A stretch of 55,416 nucleotides of DNA from Acaryochloris sp. IP29b_bin.137 (GTDB taxonomy: Bacteria > Cyanobacteriota > Cyanobacteriia > Thermosynechococcales > Thermosynechococcaceae): positions 1 to 55,416 of the forward strand of contig NZ_JANQOP010000040.1 in NCBI RefSeq assembly GCF_028285745.1, read 5' to 3'. Shown here piece after piece: positions 8,039 through 16,563 of the stretch. The notes under the pieces are model-generated. The model did no database searches and was not told the origin of the DNA. It saw nothing but the letters and a program-made list of their open reading frames with translations. The position numbers and the translations under genes are program-made. Position 1 is the first letter of the stretch; the number at the start of each line of letters is the position of its first letter.

Positions 8039-9531
8039 TGAGCGCCATTATGGTGGTTGGGACCACCTCCCACGCCGGAAAATCAATCATAGCCGCCGCC
8101 ATTTGTCGAATGCTCAAGCGCCAAGGCCATCGGGTGACGCCCTTTAAAGGGCAAAATATGGCCTTGAATGCCTATGTCACCCCTGCGGGGGGTGAAATCG
8201 GTCATGCTCAAGCGGTGCAAGCTTGGGCTGCTGGCCTGGAACCCCGCGTCGAAATGAACCCTATTTTGCTAAAACCTCAGGGAGATATGACCTCCCAGGT
8301 GATTCTGCAGGGCAAAGCAGTGGGCAGAACTCAAGCTGCTGATTACTACCGCGATTATTTTGATCGGGGTTGGCAGGCAATTACGGATGCGTTAGCCACT
8401 CTCCAAGCAGAGTTTGACTGGATTGTCTGTGAAGGGGCAGGCAGTCCGGCTGAGATTAATCTCAAGCACCGAGATCTCACCAATATGCGAGTCGCTAAAC
8501 ATTTGAAGGCTCCTACGCTTCTGGTTGCGGATATTGATCGAGGGGGTGTCTTTGCTCATATCGTCGGTACCTTGGAACTGCTCGACCCCGATGAGCGGGC
8601 TTTGATTACAGGGTTTGTGATTAACAAGTTTCGTGGACAACGCTCCCTCTTAGAATCCGGCATTACCTGGCTGGAAGAACGAACGGGTATCCCTGTGGTG
8701 GGCGTTATTCCCTGGCTAGAGCAAGCCTTACCCGCTGAAGACTCCCTCGATCTCTTTGAACGACGGCGGACCAAACCCCATGCTGAGTTAACCATTGCCG
8801 TTATTCGTCTTCCTCGCATTTCAAACTTCACGGATTTTGATCCGCTGGAAGCTGAGACATCTGTTCAATTACAGTTTGTCAGCCTGCATCAGCCGTTAGG
8901 TCAACCCGATGCAGTGATTATCCCTGGGTCAAAAACGACGATCTCAGATCTTCAGCAGCTACAGATCACGGGTATGGCCGATCAACTCCTTACCTATAGC
9001 CAAGCAGGAGGCACGATCTTAGGGATCTGTGGCGGTCTACAAATGCTGGGGCAAACGATCTCAGATCCCCAGGGTACTGAAGGCCAGCCTGGCGACTTTC
9101 AAGGTCTAGGGCTGCTCCCCCTCCAAACCATTATGACTGGAGCCAAGATTACCCGTCAGCGCCAAGCCCACATCACTTTCCCAACCTACCGTTCTGCATT
9201 AAACAATGGCACTCAAATCGTGCAAGGCTACGAAATTCATCAAGGGCAAACCTTTGTAAAGCAACCTGAAACGGTCGGATCCTGGTTTGATGATCCGGCC
9301 TTAGGTATGGTCAGTCATTACCATCGCACCCAAGGCACCTATTTACACGGGTTGTTTAACAACGGACCATGGCGGCGCGTATGGATAAACCAATTGCGAG
9401 ACCAGAAAGGATTGTCCCCTTTACCGGTTGAGATTCCCGACTATGAAGTCTATCGAGACCACCTGCTGGACCAAGTCACGGATGCCATCGCCTCCCACCT
9501 TAATCTTCAGCCTTTTCTAGAGTGTTCCTAA
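8038..9531 (+). CDS. cobQ: Cobyric acid synthase CobQ
   Basis: CobQ amidates four side chains of adenosylcobyrinic acid diamide using glutamine and ATP in cobalamin synthesis. I place the start at ATG 8038 because the protein then begins MSAIMVVGTTSHAGKS, which aligns with family N termini; an upstream in-frame ATG at 8008 lies inside the previous gene. The length is 497 residues, normal for the family. The ATP-binding dethiobiotin-synthase-like half occupies about residues 1-230, with the P-loop TTSHAGKS at 9-16. The glutamine amidotransferase half has the nucleophilic Cys near residue 330 in GICGGLQ and the catalytic His in GTYLHGLF near 437. It is the only corrin synthesis gene here, although a cobalamin-binding protein lies 1.4 kb downstream. 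Confidence 0.95.
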   Translation: MSAIMVVGTTSHAGKSIIAAAICRMLKRQGHRVTPFKGQNMALNAYVTPAGGEIGHAQAVQAWAAGLEPRVEMNPILLKPQGDMTSQVILQGKAVGRTQAADYYRDYFDRGWQAITDALATLQAEFDWIVCEGAGSPAEINLKHRDLTNMRVAKHLKAPTLLVADIDRGGVFAHIVGTLELLDPDERALITGFVINKFRGQRSLLESGITWLEERTGIPVVGVIPWLEQALPAEDSLDLFERRRTKPHAELTIAVIRLPRISNFTDFDPLEAETSVQLQFVSLHQPLGQPDAVIIPGSKTTISDLQQLQITGMADQLLTYSQAGGTILGICGGLQMLGQTISDPQGTEGQPGDFQGLGLLPLQTIMTGAKITRQRQAHITFPTYRSALNNGTQIVQGYEIHQGQTFVKQPETVGSWFDDPALGMVSHYHRTQGTYLHGLFNNGPWRRVWINQLRDQKGLSPLPVEIPDYEVYRDHLLDQVTDAIASHLNLQPFLECS

Positions 9532-9557
9532 AACAGATAGAGTGTTCCTAAAACAGA
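9518..9557 (+). repeat. Perfect tandem duplication of a 20-bp unit across the cobQ stop codon
   Basis: TAGAGTGTTCCTAAAACAGA occurs at 9518-9537 and again at 9538-9557 with no mismatch. The first copy contains the cobQ stop codon (LECS-stop); the second is non-coding. Confidence 0.95.
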
Positions 9558-9638
9558 TCTGCCACCTCACCGTCAACAAGTTTAGAATCACCACGACCCA
9601 TCTATTTAATAGTGGCAGAGACCTTGATTCCAGTCATT

Positions 9639-9678
9639 GCTAATAGCTATCATTCTGGGCTAATAGCTATCATTCTGG
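9639..9678 (+). repeat. Perfect tandem duplication of a 20-bp unit
   Basis: GCTAATAGCTATCATTCTGG at 9639-9658 is repeated exactly at 9659-9678. Confidence 0.95.
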
Positions 9679-10120
9679 AGGTTCATCTCAGCCAGAATCA
9701 AGACCCATTACCCATTTTAATTAGAAATTCTCAGATTTTATCTGTGAATACATTTTTTTGGAATTAGCATACTAAGCCATACATTTTGAGACAGTAATCG
9801 AACGACACCACAGTTCTGGAAACGTTTTTCGACCCTACCCCAGACAATCTAGAACCAAGCCCGCAAAAACTTTGACCAACTCAAATGGATTGGCATCAGC
9901 CAGATAAACTATGCATTCCGTTGAGTACTTCTACTGTTCAACCCCGCCTAATTTTTCATTACCACCGTATTTCCACGGAGATTTTTGTCCCCTCATTGGC
10001 AGTCGCCATTTCATTCGCGAATGGGTAGCCACCCCAAACCAAGGTTTACGTGGTTCCACGATATCGCCGCTTTTGTGGAACTGCGAAAGTAAACACATGG
10101 CTATCTTAAGTGATTGAACT

Positions 10121-10162
10121 TCACTTGCACTCAGAGATAGTCTCACTTGCACTCAGGGATAG
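10121..10162 (+). repeat. Near-perfect tandem duplication of a 22-bp unit
   Basis: TCACTTGCACTCAGAGATAG (10121-10140), followed by TC, is repeated at 10143-10162 with one A-to-G change. The motif GGATAG then recurs twice more in the next 35 bases. Confidence 0.9.
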
Positions 10163-10246
10163 TTATTCTTCACTGGGGATAGCTATCCTTCCCTCTTTCT
10201 CTTAAATCTGTCGTATCCCTTCACCCATTTATTGCAGTTGGCTCCT

Positions 10247-10639
10247 ATGATCACCAGACGCTCGACCCTGCTTGAGGAAACAATGAAGAAGCCTCAGAGA
10301 CCGACCTTCGCCAGTATTCGCAACCGCTATGTTGAACTCGCGCAAGCAGCTCACCAAGATTTAGGATTTCACTGCCTTGGAGCGACCTACGACGAATACT
10401 ATTCCATTGTCTCCCTCTATCCTGATATGGGACCCACGCTCGATCAGGGGGTGTTGGCAGAAGCCTTACTCCAAGAAGAACCACCGGAACGTGCTTGTGC
10501 TTTAATTGCGCAAAGCCCTTATGTCCAATCTCAACTGCATGCCCACCAGCAGGATTTTCAGGTTATGTCAGCCTATGGAATGCCTTTAATTAATACCTAC
10601 ACTCAGGTGTATCGTAGCCATCATGGTTATGCGGCTTAA
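10247..10639 (+). CDS. Conserved hypothetical protein
   Basis: About 130 residues. Possible starts are ATG 10247 (MITRRSTLLEE) and ATG 10283 (MKKPQRPTFASI); the frame also extends to TTG 10232. The protein is soluble and mainly helical, with a conserved-looking core YVELAQAAHQDLGFHCLG and a following acidic segment ending LLQEEPPERACALIAQSPYVQ. There is no signal peptide, membrane segment or catalytic motif. Codon use looks like that of the neighbours, so it is probably real. I do not recognise the family. It stands alone, with about 80 bases before the next gene and the repeat-bearing intergenic region upstream. Confidence 0.65.
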   Translation: MITRRSTLLEETMKKPQRPTFASIRNRYVELAQAAHQDLGFHCLGATYDEYYSIVSLYPDMGPTLDQGVLAEALLQEEPPERACALIAQSPYVQSQLHAHQQDFQVMSAYGMPLINTYTQVYRSHHGYAA

Positions 10640-10718
10640 CCAGAACGGTGCAAATTGTCTGCAGATATGTCTAAGAGTCGCGTTACCATTACTGTAGTAT
10701 CCTGCACGAGCCGAGTAG

Positions 10719-10940
10719 ATGTTTTTGGACGAATTATCCCCACTGTTTCAAGAATTAGTCAGTAAACCCGTTGCCTTTATGGGAGGGTTTGCCTCGGGAC
10801 TACTGCGACTAAATTTGGCGGAAGAGCCCGTCAAGAGTTGGCTCAATCAAAAACGAGATCCGGGTGACCCTCCCCCTCCCTCCTCCAACGATGACCATCA
10901 CTCAAACGGCAGTGGTCCACAATCCATCACCATTGAGTAA
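10719..10940 (+). CDS. Small conserved cyanobacterial protein
   Basis: A 73-residue protein starting MFLDELSPLFQELVSKPV. A short hydrophobic glycine-rich segment (VAFMGGFASGLLRLNL, residues 18-33) is followed by VKSWLNQ and a Pro/Ser/Asn/His-rich flexible tail. Proteins with this start and glycine-rich helix are, as I recall, widespread in cyanobacteria as short unknowns. The stop TAA at 10938-10940 abuts the TTG start of the cobalamin-binding gene with no spacer, so it is the first gene of a three-gene unit. The helix could associate with a membrane, but that is only an inference. Confidence 0.75.
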   Translation: MFLDELSPLFQELVSKPVAFMGGFASGLLRLNLAEEPVKSWLNQKRDPGDPPPPSSNDDHHSNGSGPQSITIE

Positions 10941-11870
10941 TTGATCTTGCCAGCGTCTGATCTGCGGATTGTTTCTTTGATTCCCAGTGCAACCGAAATA
11001 GTCGCTGCGCTGGGCTTGGCAGATCATCTAGTGGGTCGATCTCATGAATGCGATTATCCCCCTCAGATCAAGAATCTGCCGATCTGTACAGCTGCTAATC
11101 TCAATGCAGATCAGCCCAGTCACCTGATCCATAAACAAGTCACCGCTTTACTCCAGTCTGCGCTCAGTATTTATCGGTTAGAGCTGGTTCAGCTGGAACG
11201 ACTCAAGCCCACCCATATTTTGACCCAGGCTCAATGTGAAGTGTGTGCCGTCAGTTTGGTTGAGGTTGAAGAGGCACTCAGCCAGATCACGGATCAGAAC
11301 ACTCAGATCATCTCGTTGCAACCCCAGATGTTGGACCATGTTTGGCACGATATCGAACGGGTTGCAATTGTACTCGGCTGCGACAGCCAACCCATCCTCA
11401 ACTCACTCCAGGCTCGCATCACCGACTGTCAGCAACGACTCAAGGATCTTCAGCATCCCCCCACCGTTGTTTGCCTAGAATGGACTGATCCGCTGATGGT
11501 AGCGGGGAATTGGGTGCCAGAACTGGTAACCCTTGCAGGTGGGCACCCCTGTTTAGGCACGGTGGGGCAACATTCGAGTTGGTTAACCTGGGAACAATTG
11601 ATTGCAGCCAATCCCGACATAATTGTTTGTATGCCCTGTGGATTTGATTTAGCGCAAACGACTCAAGCGACGGTGGATCTCGCTCAACAATCTCAATGGC
11701 AACAGCTTCAAGCCGTTCAGAACCAGCAAGTTTATGTGGTGGATGGCAATCAATACTTCAACCGTCCTGGCCCTCGTTTGGTGGACTCGACGGAACTTTT
11801 AGCTGAAATCTTTCATCCCCATCTCTTTCCGCCCCGCTATGCTGGGCATGGATGGCTAAAGTTTCACTAA
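10941..11870 (+). CDS. Cobalamin-binding protein, BtuF-like, without signal peptide
   Basis: A 309-residue protein of the periplasmic-binding-protein fold used for vitamin B12 and metal chelates (COG0614). It starts at TTG 10941, because no ATG is available before the conserved LRIVSLIPSATEIVAALGL strand. Family landmarks include SHECDYP, the TQAQCEVCAVS block, VVCLEWTDPLMVAGNWVPELV with GGHPCLG, and the C-terminal VYVVDGNQYFNRPGPR. There is no signal peptide or lipobox, unlike classical BtuF, so this cytoplasmic subgroup may sense or carry corrinoids instead of feeding an ABC importer; no transporter genes are adjacent. It is sandwiched with 0- and 4-base spacers between a small protein and a Ser/Thr kinase. 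Confidence 0.85.
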   Translation: MILPASDLRIVSLIPSATEIVAALGLADHLVGRSHECDYPPQIKNLPICTAANLNADQPSHLIHKQVTALLQSALSIYRLELVQLERLKPTHILTQAQCEVCAVSLVEVEEALSQITDQNTQIISLQPQMLDHVWHDIERVAIVLGCDSQPILNSLQARITDCQQRLKDLQHPPTVVCLEWTDPLMVAGNWVPELVTLAGGHPCLGTVGQHSSWLTWEQLIAANPDIIVCMPCGFDLAQTTQATVDLAQQSQWQQLQAVQNQQVYVVDGNQYFNRPGPRLVDSTELLAEIFHPHLFPPRYAGHGWLKFH

Positions 11871-11874
11871 AAAC

Positions 11875-13479
11875 ATGATTGGGCAAACGTTAGATGGACG
11901 TTATCGGGTACTCCGTTCCTTGGGAGCAGGCGGTTTTGGGCAAACTTATGTCGCCGAAGATACACGGCGACCGGGGCATCCGCCTTGTGTGGTTAAAGTG
12001 CTTCAGCCTGCCAGTAGCGATCCTGAATTTTTAGCAGTCGCTCGTCGATTATTTCGCAGTGAAGCGGAAACGTTAGAAAAATTAGGCCACCACGATCATA
12101 TTCCCCGTCTGCTGGCGTTCTTTGAGCAAGATCAAGATTTCTTTCTCGTCCAAGAATTTATTGATGGCATCCCCCTGACAGATGAACTGATGCCGGGGGA
12201 ACAATGGTCGGAATTGAAAGTGCGATCGCTATTGTCCGAAGTGCTTGACATCCTGGCATTTATTCACGAACAGGGCGTTATTCATCGCGATATTAAACCA
12301 GAAAATATTCTCCGTCGACGAGCGGATCAGAAGCTGGTATTGGTCGATTTCGGCTCCGTCAAGCAGGTTCGTAACCAAGCCCTAGTGACTAATCCACCGA
12401 CGAATATCACCGTGGTAGTCGGTACCCCTGGGTATATGGCCAGTGAGCAAAGTCAAGGCAAACCCCGACCCAATAGCGATCTGTATTCTCTGGGCATTAT
12501 CGGGATTCAGGCCTTAACGGGACGTCCCCCCTCCCAATTTCGGGAAGATGGGGATGGAGAACTGATTTGGCGAGATCAGGCGGAGGTCAGTGACGGATTC
12601 GCTCAGGTATTAACCCAATTGGTGCGCCCCTATTTCAAGTTGCGCTATCAAACTGCTAAGGATGCGTTACAAGCCCTCCAACGTATTAGCCTGCCACCCG
12701 GAATCGCTCCCATATCGCCTCCTCCTTCGCCGCTCACGGCTAATACGCCTGCCCCAGAACCGACGCAAGTCGTTGCCTCACCGGTATCTGTAGAGTCTCC
12801 TCGGCAACGTCTTCAGCCACAGCCGCTTCACAAGTCATCCGGCTGCGCTCCCTGGGTGTTAGGCTTTGGCATTATGACAATATTGATGGGACTGGGGCTC
12901 GCTGGGCTGAGCTACTGGGGGGTGACGGATGATCTATTGCCGTTCCTCCAACCGAAAGAAGTAACGGTCGATAATGGAGAAAATCTGCTAGCGCAGGCCC
13001 AGCAAGAGGCTCAGCAAACGGGAAACTTAGAGGCAGCGATTGCGATCGCACAACAAGTTCCCACGAACAGCAGTCGTGCAGAGGCTGCCCAAACTCAAGT
13101 TCAGCAATGGCAGGCTCAATGGCAGCAACAACAAAACCTATTCAGGCGGGCTAAAGCTGCGTTTGATGCCCAACAGTGGTACGCTGCCCGTGACTTAGCC
13201 TTCAAACTGCCCCAAAATCCTTACTGGGATAGACAAGCCGATCCCATCTACTTCACCGCTAAACGCAAAATTGCTGAATTGGAGCGCCCCTCACCCAAAC
13301 CCACCCCCACGCCGACAGAGGCCCCAGAACCAACTCTAGAACCTAGTCCCAGTCCAAACCCCACGCCTGCGGATGAACCGACCATCAGTCCTAGTCCAAA
13401 CGCCCCTCCTTTAGGGTCGCCGGTTGAGATTCCGGTGCCAACCCCCGCCAATCCTAATCCCAACGAAGGCAGTTCATAG
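11875..13479 (+). CDS. Membrane-anchored Ser/Thr protein kinase
   Basis: A 534-residue Hanks-type kinase. The kinase domain spans about residues 10-275: glycine loop GAGGFG at 17-22, Lys41 in VVKVLQ, HRDIKPEN near 136-143, DFGSVKQV near 157-164 and TPGYMASEQ in the activation segment. All catalytic residues are present. A Pro-rich linker leads to one transmembrane helix at about 325-350. An extracytoplasmic region of about 75 residues with Gln/Ala-rich helices follows, then a Pro/Thr/Ser tail of about 65 residues. The architecture resembles cyanobacterial SpkC-like kinases. It starts four bases after the cobalamin-binding gene, so corrinoid sensing and this kinase may be linked; that is inference. 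Confidence 0.92.
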   Translation: MIGQTLDGRYRVLRSLGAGGFGQTYVAEDTRRPGHPPCVVKVLQPASSDPEFLAVARRLFRSEAETLEKLGHHDHIPRLLAFFEQDQDFFLVQEFIDGIPLTDELMPGEQWSELKVRSLLSEVLDILAFIHEQGVIHRDIKPENILRRRADQKLVLVDFGSVKQVRNQALVTNPPTNITVVVGTPGYMASEQSQGKPRPNSDLYSLGIIGIQALTGRPPSQFREDGDGELIWRDQAEVSDGFAQVLTQLVRPYFKLRYQTAKDALQALQRISLPPGIAPISPPPSPLTANTPAPEPTQVVASPVSVESPRQRLQPQPLHKSSGCAPWVLGFGIMTILMGLGLAGLSYWGVTDDLLPFLQPKEVTVDNGENLLAQAQQEAQQTGNLEAAIAIAQQVPTNSSRAEAAQTQVQQWQAQWQQQQNLFRRAKAAFDAQQWYAARDLAFKLPQNPYWDRQADPIYFTAKRKIAELERPSPKPTPTPTEAPEPTLEPSPSPNPTPADEPTISPSPNAPPLGSPVEIPVPTPANPNPNEGSS

Positions 13480-13524
13480 CGAAACTGGGAGATCTTTGAA
13501 CAGCAGGTGCGTCTGCTGATGCGC

Positions 13525-14193
13525 CTATTTATTCGTCTGGTTAGCCGCTGAAGCGGCCCCACGTTTTTGTAGCCATCCAGCTAAAATAGCTAAACAAAAA
13601 GCACTCAGGATAGCTAGTCCTGCAAACAAATAGCCACTCCCCTTTTGGAAGATATTGGCACCGATCGCCACCATTGGTGCATCCGAGACTAATGCCCCTA
13701 ACACTAAAGCAGGAACAAACATGGACCATTTCGTGGTCGTCAAACCTGCACTATAACTCACAAAATCAAATGCACCCGTCATTAAGGCTCCAGATAAAAG
13801 GAAAAAGTTATTTTCCAAGTGTTTCTTACTAATTTCATCCACTTTCCCCATAAATCGAGCTCCAACTAGCTTCTCCACCATGCCACGACCATATTGCTTC
13901 GCCAGATAAAACCCAAAGGTACAGGAAATGATATCTGCGCTGACGACTGTGGCAACTGCCAAGGGATAACTCAGGAACGATCCAGCAAAGATCGCCCAAA
14001 TCGTGCTGGGAATGATGGGGACGACGATACTAACCGAACGTAGGGCAAAAATACCCAAGGGCGCCCAGGGACCCAACCGTCTAATTTGAGCTTTTACAGG
14101 TTCTACATTCAACTGCTGTAGCAACACGATAGAACCAACAACCGCGCCAACAATCAATCCAAATTTAAGAACCTTGCGGAATGTTTTGTTCAT
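13525..14193 (-). CDS. TVP38/DedA-family (SNARE-associated) membrane protein
   Basis: A 222-residue integral membrane protein with hydrophobic segments at about residues 10-30, 45-75, 80-100, 130-155 and 165-205. The central block has a re-entrant-loop character typical of the VTT/DedA domain: PIIPSTIWAIFAGSFLSYP, then VSADIISCTFGFYLAKQYGR. A conserved GALMTGAFDFVSYSAGLT stretch follows. Members of this superfamily are implicated in lipid scrambling or transport in the plasma or thylakoid membrane. Substrate unknown. It converges with the kinase gene upstream of it on the map (45 bases between stops) and stands alone transcriptionally. Confidence 0.85.
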   Translation of the reverse strand: MNKTFRKVLKFGLIVGAVVGSIVLLQQLNVEPVKAQIRRLGPWAPLGIFALRSVSIVVPIIPSTIWAIFAGSFLSYPLAVATVVSADIISCTFGFYLAKQYGRGMVEKLVGARFMGKVDEISKKHLENNFFLLSGALMTGAFDFVSYSAGLTTTKWSMFVPALVLGALVSDAPMVAIGANIFQKGSGYLFAGLAILSAFCLAILAGWLQKRGAASAANQTNK

Positions 14194-14372
14194 AGGTAAA
14201 AGAAGATAGTGCCTGAGTACCAGCCTAAACTTGGAGGCTTAAGCTTTGCTTAATACTCGCTTACTACTTAGTGTATGGAACTTTGGCGAAAAAGACTGGG
14301 CTTGTTGCTTCAATCTGAGGGACCGTTGTCCAATTGCTTACAATGCAAAGTACCGCTCGAATCTGCTGCCCT

Positions 14373-14549
14373 ATGAACGACCGTCAATCTGTAGAGACTT
14401 ATACCCGCTGGTTGTTAGACCTGTGGGTTATTTGCATTGTGACGTCAATTTTGCACTACGTTGATAATATTTTGTTCCTTGCTCAATATTCTGAGCCAAC
14501 CTGGTTTAGTCTGGCTACAAATCCGTACAGCGCCAACATTGCCACTTGA
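14373..14549 (+). pseudogene. Truncated N-terminal fragment of a small membrane protein gene
   Basis: From ATG 14373 the frame gives a transmembrane helix (WLLDLWVICIVTSILHYVDN) followed by ILFLAQYSEPTW. The pattern of helix, then HYxDN, then YPEP-W is one I know from the start of multi-pass cyanobacterial membrane proteins of about 130-150 residues. Here the frame loses character after EPTW and stops at 14547-14549, so about two thirds of the expected protein is missing. No continuation was found in the other frames before the aldo/keto reductase gene begins. Confidence 0.4.
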
Positions 14550-14597
14550 CGACTCAAAATAACGCTCAATCAGAATTTCAGTTAACGGAGGGTAAGT

Positions 14598-15788
14598 ATG
14601 CGGTATCGTCGATTTGGCCGAACAGAGCTGCAAATGCCTGTCTTTTCTTGTGGTGGGATGCGGTATCAACATTCTTGGAAGGATGTACCAGGCTGGCAAA
14701 TCCCCCAGGCCAATCAAGACAACCTTGATGCCACCATTCGTCGGTCTGTAGAGTTAGGGATTAATCATATTGAAACTGCCAGAGGCTACGGTACTTCAGA
14801 GCTTCAGCTGGGTCGGATTCTGCCGACCATCCCCCGCCATCAACTGATCATTCAAACCAAAGTATCGCCAAAGGAGAATGCCAAAGAATTTCAAAAGACC
14901 TTTGAACAATCGCTACGCAATCTCAAGTTGGACTACGTTGACTTACTGGGGATTCATGGCATTAATACCCCCGATCTTTTGGAGTTCACCATCCGCCCAG
15001 GTGGGTGTTTAGAGGTAGCGCGTCAATGGCAAGAGCAAGGGAAGGTAAGGTTTGTGGGTTTCTCTACCCACGGTCCAACAGATTTAATCGTGGACACGAT
15101 TCAGACCGATCAGTTCGATTATGTTAATTTGCATTGGTATTACATCAATCAGTTCAATTGGCCTGCGATTGAAGCGGCCATGCAACGTGATGTCGGGGTG
15201 TTTATCATCAGTCCTTCGGACAAAGGGGGCCTGTTGTATAAGCCTTCACCTAAATTGGTGGAGCTGTGTCAGCCCCTTAGCCCCATGGTGTTTAATGACT
15301 TGTTCTGTTTGAGTCATGCCCAAGTGCATACCTTAAGTTTGGGCGCAGCACGACCGAGTGATTTTGATGAACATCTGAAGTCGTTGGAGCTATTGGACCA
15401 GGCGGATACTTTGTTACCCCCTATTTTGGAACGGTTGAGACAAGCTGCGATCGCAACCCTAGGAAAAGACTGGGTAAACACTTGGCATCAGGGTTTACCG
15501 ACCCACGAATCAACCCCCGGCAATATCAATATTCCTGTTATTCTCTGGTTGCGAAACTTAACCCTAGCCTACGACATGCGAGAATATGCCAAAATGCGTT
15601 ACAACCTTTTGGGGCAAGCCAGTCATTGGTTTCCGGGTCAAACCGCAGCTCATGTGACCAGTTTGGATTTGCAAGAATGCCTAAAGCACAGTCCTCATGC
15701 TGGGAAAATTCCTGACCTACTATTAGAGACGCATTTGCAACTGGCTGGTGAGTCCATTCAGCGTTTGTCGCAAAGTGAGTCAACTTGA
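14598..15788 (+). CDS. Aldo/keto reductase
   Basis: A 396-residue (alpha/beta)8-barrel oxidoreductase that would use NADPH. The start at ATG 14598 is supported by GGAGGG eight bases upstream. The barrel runs over about residues 1-300: RRFGRTELQMPVFSCGGMR, the catalytic segment INHIETARGYGTSE (Glu where many relatives have Asp, Tyr present), Lys in IIQTKVSP and His in GIHGINTP. Cofactor-loop features LSLGAARPSDF appear near 250. The last ~100 residues are helical. Many members of this subgroup end in a ferredoxin-like Cys cluster, and none is visible here. Substrate cannot be predicted. Confidence 0.88.
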   Translation: MRYRRFGRTELQMPVFSCGGMRYQHSWKDVPGWQIPQANQDNLDATIRRSVELGINHIETARGYGTSELQLGRILPTIPRHQLIIQTKVSPKENAKEFQKTFEQSLRNLKLDYVDLLGIHGINTPDLLEFTIRPGGCLEVARQWQEQGKVRFVGFSTHGPTDLIVDTIQTDQFDYVNLHWYYINQFNWPAIEAAMQRDVGVFIISPSDKGGLLYKPSPKLVELCQPLSPMVFNDLFCLSHAQVHTLSLGAARPSDFDEHLKSLELLDQADTLLPPILERLRQAAIATLGKDWVNTWHQGLPTHESTPGNINIPVILWLRNLTLAYDMREYAKMRYNLLGQASHWFPGQTAAHVTSLDLQECLKHSPHAGKIPDLLLETHLQLAGESIQRLSQSEST

Positions 15789-16563
15789 GTTCTAGATAGG
15801 CGCAACCCCCGATTCCTGAATGGGCTGCAACCTGAATCCTTGTATGTATAAATCAAAAAATGGCCTAACCTGAACTGATGTTCGTCCCACTTAACGGGAG
15901 TCGGCATCAATGGGTTTGGGGTACCGATAGCACTCAGCTATTGACATTGGCTCGAACTATGAACCCACATTGCCAGAGACATCCGATAAAAATAGGTGCG
16001 ATCAGAACCGAAATAGTGTTCAAGTCTCTTAACACCAACCAGGAAGATTAGCTTCTCATAGTCTCATATAATATTCAAAAAGAATAAATCTCTTAATTTT
16101 TTCTCTAGGTGAGTGAATAATTTGTGAAAAATAGATGGAGGGGAAAAATTCCAGATTAAAGTTGCTGTGTGGGTTGAATTATTTATCGTTCAGAGCAAAT
16201 TAACTTTCTAGACCTCTAATCTATACGATTGACCAGTAAGTTATTTTGTTCCTCGGTATAGTTTCAAACTCAATACAATAGACAAGATATAGTTTTGTAA
16301 AGTCAGTTGTCTAGGCCCATCAAACCAAGCTGTCATGGTTTGGAGCGTTGGGTGATGAGCAAGAAATATATTAAAAAGCACCGACAGGGGGATACCCAAA
16401 ATGGGTAGTTGGTGCTAAAGGCGTTGGATGAATTCTTGTGCCAGCGTTGTTTATTGCTCTAACAACTAATCTGTTTCTAGCTATATTTGTTTGGACTTAT
16501 GTCTTGGGCAAGCTTCTATCACCAAAGTCCATTGCTACTAAACACTTTCAGCGGTAACTACTC
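15789..16563. other. 775-bp intergenic region with a stem-loop-rich leader before the secreted cassette
   Basis: No gene of reasonable quality. The first half (15789-16250) is AT-rich and featureless to me. The second half has three successive inverted repeats: AGACAA/TTGTCT (16280-16285 with 16307-16312), CAAACCA/TGGTTTG (16321-16327 with 16336-16342), and a nested hairpin GCACC...TACCC-AAAA-GGGTA...GGTGC (16378-16415). They lie 150-280 bases upstream of the first secreted-protein gene and could be a structured 5' leader or a small RNA. Confidence 0.4.

Larger units (their letters stand above)
9532..10246. other. 715-bp intergenic region with small tandem duplications
   Basis: No convincing gene. 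The possible reading frames around 9911-10152 on both strands lack family features and start context. What the region does hold is three separate two-copy tandem repeats (9518-9557, 9639-9678, 10121-10162) and short AT-rich blocks (9710-9780). The segment 9930-10110 has a flatter composition and might be a very old gene remnant, but I cannot name it. Confidence 0.5.

Noticed and set aside
9501-9700. Short direct repeats suggesting a CRISPR array
   Set aside because: Only two copies of each unit, directly adjacent with no spacers, and three unrelated units; not CRISPR.
9911-10152. Reading frames on both strands in the repeat-bearing intergenic region
   Set aside because: Odd composition, no start context, and no recognisable domain; the tandem repeats explain the region better.
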